Shown: in pieces, positions 61,231 to 64,000 of the stretch
Layout of the letters: every line of letters starts with the position of its first letter
Numbering within the stretch: the first letter of the stretch is position 1
DNA from: Inquilinus sp052113205
GTDB taxonomy: Bacteria; Pseudomonadota; Alphaproteobacteria; DSM-16000; Inquilinaceae
DNA: 64,000 bases
Assembly: GCF_052113205.1 (NCBI RefSeq)
Contig: NZ_JBFRCU010000015.1
Location: 42,159 to 106,158, forward strand
Reading direction: 5' to 3'
Program-made: the position numbers and the translations under genes
The notes under the pieces: model-generated
Databases searched by the model: none
What the model saw: the letters and a program-made list of their open reading frames with translations, nothing else
Told to the model about the DNA's origin: nothing

Positions 61231-61375
61231 GACCTGTGCCTCTTTGTGCTCGACGCGTTGTCCGCCCTGCGTCGAGGTCCGGCATGGTTCGGGGGCGGCG
61301 CCGTGAGAGTCACCGTAGGCGCCGGGCAGCGGCCGCGCTTCGGTGCGGCTGCCCAATTTTCGCGGCGGCGGCTAC

Positions 61376-64000
61376 CTAGTTTTCGCCGGCGGACAGCAGC
61401 CAGGGCTCGCTGTGCAGGCGCAGGACGACATCCATCCGGCTGCTGGCGTTCAGCTTGCCCAGCACCGCCGAGACATGGTGCTCGACCGTGCGCGGCGACC
61501 GCACCAGCCGGCGGGCGATGTCCTGGTTGCCCATGCCCTGGGCCAGCAGGCGCAGCACCTGCAGCTCGCGCCGGGTCAGGCCGAGCGGATGGCGGCGGGC
61601 GGCGGCATAGGGGCCGCGGCGCGCCCGCGGCAGCTGCTCGGCCACGCCCAGGCGCTGCCCCGTCCGGCGGGCCAGCTGGGCGGCGGGGCGCGCCTCGATC
61701 TCCTCCAGCATCGCCACGGCCCGGGCCAGGGCCGGACCGGCTTCGGCGCCGCGAACCTGGATCAGGGCCAGCGCCGCCTCATAGGGCAGGCCGAGCCGCG
61801 TCCATTCCGCCGCGGCGGCGGCCGGATCGCCGGCCAGCTCGGCCGCCCGCGGCGCCGGGGCCCGTGCCGTTGCCTGGGGCAGGGGCGCCGCCATCTCGCA
61901 GCGCCGCCACCACACCGCCAGCTCGCCCAGCGCCCAGGGGTCGAAGCTGTCGAGATCCATCGCCGCCAGGGCCGCCAGCGGCTCGTGGGCGGCTTCGAGG
62001 TCGCCCGCCAGCCACGCCGCCTCGGCCAAAGCGAAGCGCACCGGCGCGATCAAATGCAGGTCGCCGGTCTCCAGCGCATGCCGCAGCGCCTGCTGCAGCA
62101 GGTCGGGGGCGTCGGCCTCGCCGAGACGCATCCGCACCCGGCCCAGCACGATCAGGGCAGGCAGGCGGATGGTCGGCGCCAGCAGGTCCAGGCCGACGAC
62201 GCCGCCGGCGATCGATTCGGCCTCGCGGAACCGGCCCTGCTCGAGGCGCAGCCGGGCCTGCCAGCCGACCTGGTAATGGGTCCAGGAATCGAGGTCGTGC
62301 CGGGTCTCGAAGGCGATGCCCTCGGCCAGCACCCGCTCGGCCAGGGCGAAATCCTTGAACACCACCGCATACTCGGCGAGGTTCATATAGGCCCGGGCCG
62401 CGTGCTCGTGGAAGCCGTGCTCCAGGGCCAGGGCCAGGCTCTCCTCCATCATCTCCAGCCCGCCCGGGCGGTCGACGAACAGCAGCGCGGTGGCGACGTT
62501 GTTGAGCGCGTGGACCCGAGTCTCGACATCGCCCAGCCGGTCGGCCAGCGCGATCGCCCGCTGGCCCCATTCGACCGCCTCGTCGACATGGCTCTGCTGC
62601 ATGTGCAGCTGCGAGCGCACGCTGCAGGCCATCGCCAGCTCCGGCCCCGGCGGCAGCCGCTCCAGCTCGCGCAGCGCCTCGTCGACGCAGTCGCCGGCCT
62701 GCCGCACCTCGCCGCGCGACCACAGCAGCCGCGCCAGCGCCCGCAGGTTCAGGCCGACCTTGTCCATGCGGCCCAGCTCGCGCCACAGCGCGATGGCGTG
62801 CTGCCGCGCCTCGATCACGGTGTCGTCGATGCGCAGCGCCAGCCCGGCCTCGTTGGCCCAGTCCTCATGCAGCTGCGCCGCCACCGACTTCGGCGCCTCC
62901 TCGACATAGCGCAGGGCGGTCGCCAGATGCGCGGCGGCCTGGTGATGGGCGCCGAGACGCGAGGCCTGGGCCGCCGCCTGCGGCGCCAGGTCCAGCACCC
63001 GGGCGCCGTCATCCGCCGCGGCGGCGTGGTGCACCTGGCGCGGCAGCAGCGCGCCGGCCAGCGCGTGGGGAGCATAGGCCATCGCCGCCTCGACCCGGGC
63101 GTGCAGGGCCTGCTGCGCCGCCGGCGACAGCTGGTCGAGCGTGGCCAGCCGCGCCAGCTCGTGGCGGAACCCGACCGCGCCCTGGCCGTCGCGCAGCAGC
63201 ATGCCGCGGCCGATGCAGCGGTCGACCGCGGCGTCGGCCCTGGCGCCCAGCAGCGCCCGCGCCAGCCAGGGCTCGACGCTGCCGGGCACGATGCTGATCG
63301 TCTCCAGCGCTTCGCGCTCCTCCGGCGCCAGCCGCGACAGCCGCGACCACACCGCGTCGCGAATCGAGGCCGGGATTCCGGCCGGTGTTGTGTCCTGGCT
63401 GGCCAGCAGCTCGGTGATGAAGAACGGGTTGCCGGCGGTGATCCGGTGCAGCTCGGCGGCGGAGCGGCCGGCAGCCCGGGCCAGCGCCGCGACCGCCTCG
63501 GGCGACAGCGGCTGCATGGCCAGGCGGACGGCCGTGGCCGGCAGGTCGCCCAGCACCTGCCGCAGCGGATGGTCGGGGCCGACCTCGTCGCTGCGGTAGC
63601 TCAGCACCAGCAGCGCCCGCAGCACCGGCATGCGGCGGCCGAGATACTTCACCAGGTCGAGCGTCGCGTTGTCGGCCCAATGCACGTCCTCGAACACCAG
63701 GACGGCGGTCTCCGGCAGCTCCTGCAGCGTGTTCAGCAGGGCCGGGAACAGCCGCTCCGGCGCCGCGGTCTGGTCCAGCAGCGCCGCCATCCGGGGCCCC
63801 AGGGCATGCGCCATGTCCTGCAGCGAGCCCAGCGCGCGCGGCGTGAACAGCGCCTCGGACCCGCCCCACAGCACGCGAAAGCCGGGGCCCAGGCGCCGGG
63901 TGAATTCCTGCAGCAGCGCGGTCTTGCCGATCCCGGCTTCACCGCCGAGCACGACCGTGCCGCCATGGCCCTCCGCGGCGCGCCGGGCCAAGTCGATCAG
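61376..64000 (-). CDS. Large ATP-dependent LuxR family regulator (MalT/LAL-like), cut by the window edge
   Basis: About 875 residues are present and the frame is open to the right edge, so the first residues are missing. An AAA-type NTPase leads: Walker A GGEAGIGKTALLQEF, Walker B AVLVFEDVHWADNATLDLVK, then SYRSDEVGPDHPLR. A long TPR-like helical region (about 300-760; ACSVRSQLHMQQSHVDEAVE, EHAARAYMNLAEYAVVFKDF) follows. A C-terminal LuxR HTH ends it (LTRRELQVLRLLAQGMGNQD, PRTVEHHVSAVLGKL). LAL regulators activate catabolic or secondary-metabolite genes on ligand and ATP binding. The target is unknown. Confidence 0.92.
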   Translation of the reverse strand: MIDLARRAAEGHGGTVVLGGEAGIGKTALLQEFTRRLGPGFRVLWGGSEALFTPRALGSLQDMAHALGPRMAALLDQTAAPERLFPALLNTLQELPETAVLVFEDVHWADNATLDLVKYLGRRMPVLRALLVLSYRSDEVGPDHPLRQVLGDLPATAVRLAMQPLSPEAVAALARAAGRSAAELHRITAGNPFFITELLASQDTTPAGIPASIRDAVWSRLSRLAPEEREALETISIVPGSVEPWLARALLGARADAAVDRCIGRGMLLRDGQGAVGFRHELARLATLDQLSPAAQQALHARVEAAMAYAPHALAGALLPRQVHHAAAADDGARVLDLAPQAAAQASRLGAHHQAAAHLATALRYVEEAPKSVAAQLHEDWANEAGLALRIDDTVIEARQHAIALWRELGRMDKVGLNLRALARLLWSRGEVRQAGDCVDEALRELERLPPGPELAMACSVRSQLHMQQSHVDEAVEWGQRAIALADRLGDVETRVHALNNVATALLFVDRPGGLEMMEESLALALEHGFHEHAARAYMNLAEYAVVFKDFALAERVLAEGIAFETRHDLDSWTHYQVGWQARLRLEQGRFREAESIAGGVVGLDLLAPTIRLPALIVLGRVRMRLGEADAPDLLQQALRHALETGDLHLIAPVRFALAEAAWLAGDLEAAHEPLAALAAMDLDSFDPWALGELAVWWRRCEMAAPLPQATARAPAPRAAELAGDPAAAAAEWTRLGLPYEAALALIQVRGAEAGPALARAVAMLEEIEARPAAQLARRTGQRLGVAEQLPRARRGPYAAARRHPLGLTRRELQVLRLLAQGMGNQDIARRLVRSPRTVEHHVSAVLGKLNASSRMDVVLRLHSEPWLLSAGEN

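Overview
This 64 kb window is high-GC DNA from an alphaproteobacterium. Gene content (sarcosine-dehydrogenase-like GcvT protein, TctCBA, MdoD, many ABC, Lrp and AraC genes), pervasive open antisense frames and families of palindromic intergenic repeats suggest a versatile soil or host-associated member of the Rhodospirillales, Inquilinus-like. That placement is inference from gene style; no rRNA marker is present. Eight isolated N bases show this is draft sequence.

Layout. 0-3.6 kb: a GcvT/FAD-oxidase C-terminus, an Lrp-type regulator divergent from an ornithine-cyclodeaminase homologue, and an FMN reductase. 3.6-6.9 kb: an ECF sigma / anti-sigma / subtilisin-like protease operon, a D/H/G-rich secreted protein and a probable small RNA. 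7-13.2 kb: transporter, SDR, glutamine-synthetase-like enzyme, amino-acid permease and D-erythronate-dehydrogenase-like protein. 13.6-19.6 kb: a carbohydrate ABC operon with an exported pentapeptide-repeat protein inserted in it, then a TetR regulator. 19.8-20.5 kb: VapBC with a clear operator. 20.6-28 kb: envelope genes (DsbA-like, BepA-like M48 protease, aminotransferase, MtgA), an RTX protein and a GH128-like hydrolase.

28.2-38.3 kb looks accessory. It holds an AraC pseudogene, a 1,508-residue propeller/membrane protein whose C-terminal third is visibly lower in GC, a decayed tctA copy, and a tightly overlapping four-gene cassette. The last two cassette genes look like a MotA/ZorA-type and a MotB/ZorB-type (OmpA-domain) ion-driven motor pair. 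The first two are membrane proteins I cannot assign. This is the best candidate for an undescribed system.

38.5-50.7 kb: an orphan molybdenum hydroxylase subunit and flavin reductase, a tctCBA tricarboxylate transporter, an unusual histidine kinase fused to a solute-binding protein with its response regulator, a Tat-exported nicotinamidase, an SBF-type transporter and a methyltransferase. 50.8-56.9 kb: Tat-exported MdoD, a second ECF sigma / anti-sigma pair divergent from a GGN-repeat secreted protein, a Tyr/Pro-rich secreted protein and a MetC-like lyase. 56.9-64 kb: class II aldolase, a lower-GC C-methyltransferase, an AraC/GyrI-like regulator and two LuxR-type regulators, the last cut by the window edge.

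Two cross-links are seen only in the DNA. First, four sites of form GGAAT-N16/17-CGT[C/T] precede the D/H/G-rich protein, the GGN protein, the Tyr/Pro-rich protein and the predicted small RNA, suggesting one ECF regulon spanning both sigma modules. Second, two inverted copies of a 208-209 bp element with 13 bp terminal inverted repeats sit 39 kb apart, each inserted in and carrying palindromic repeats.
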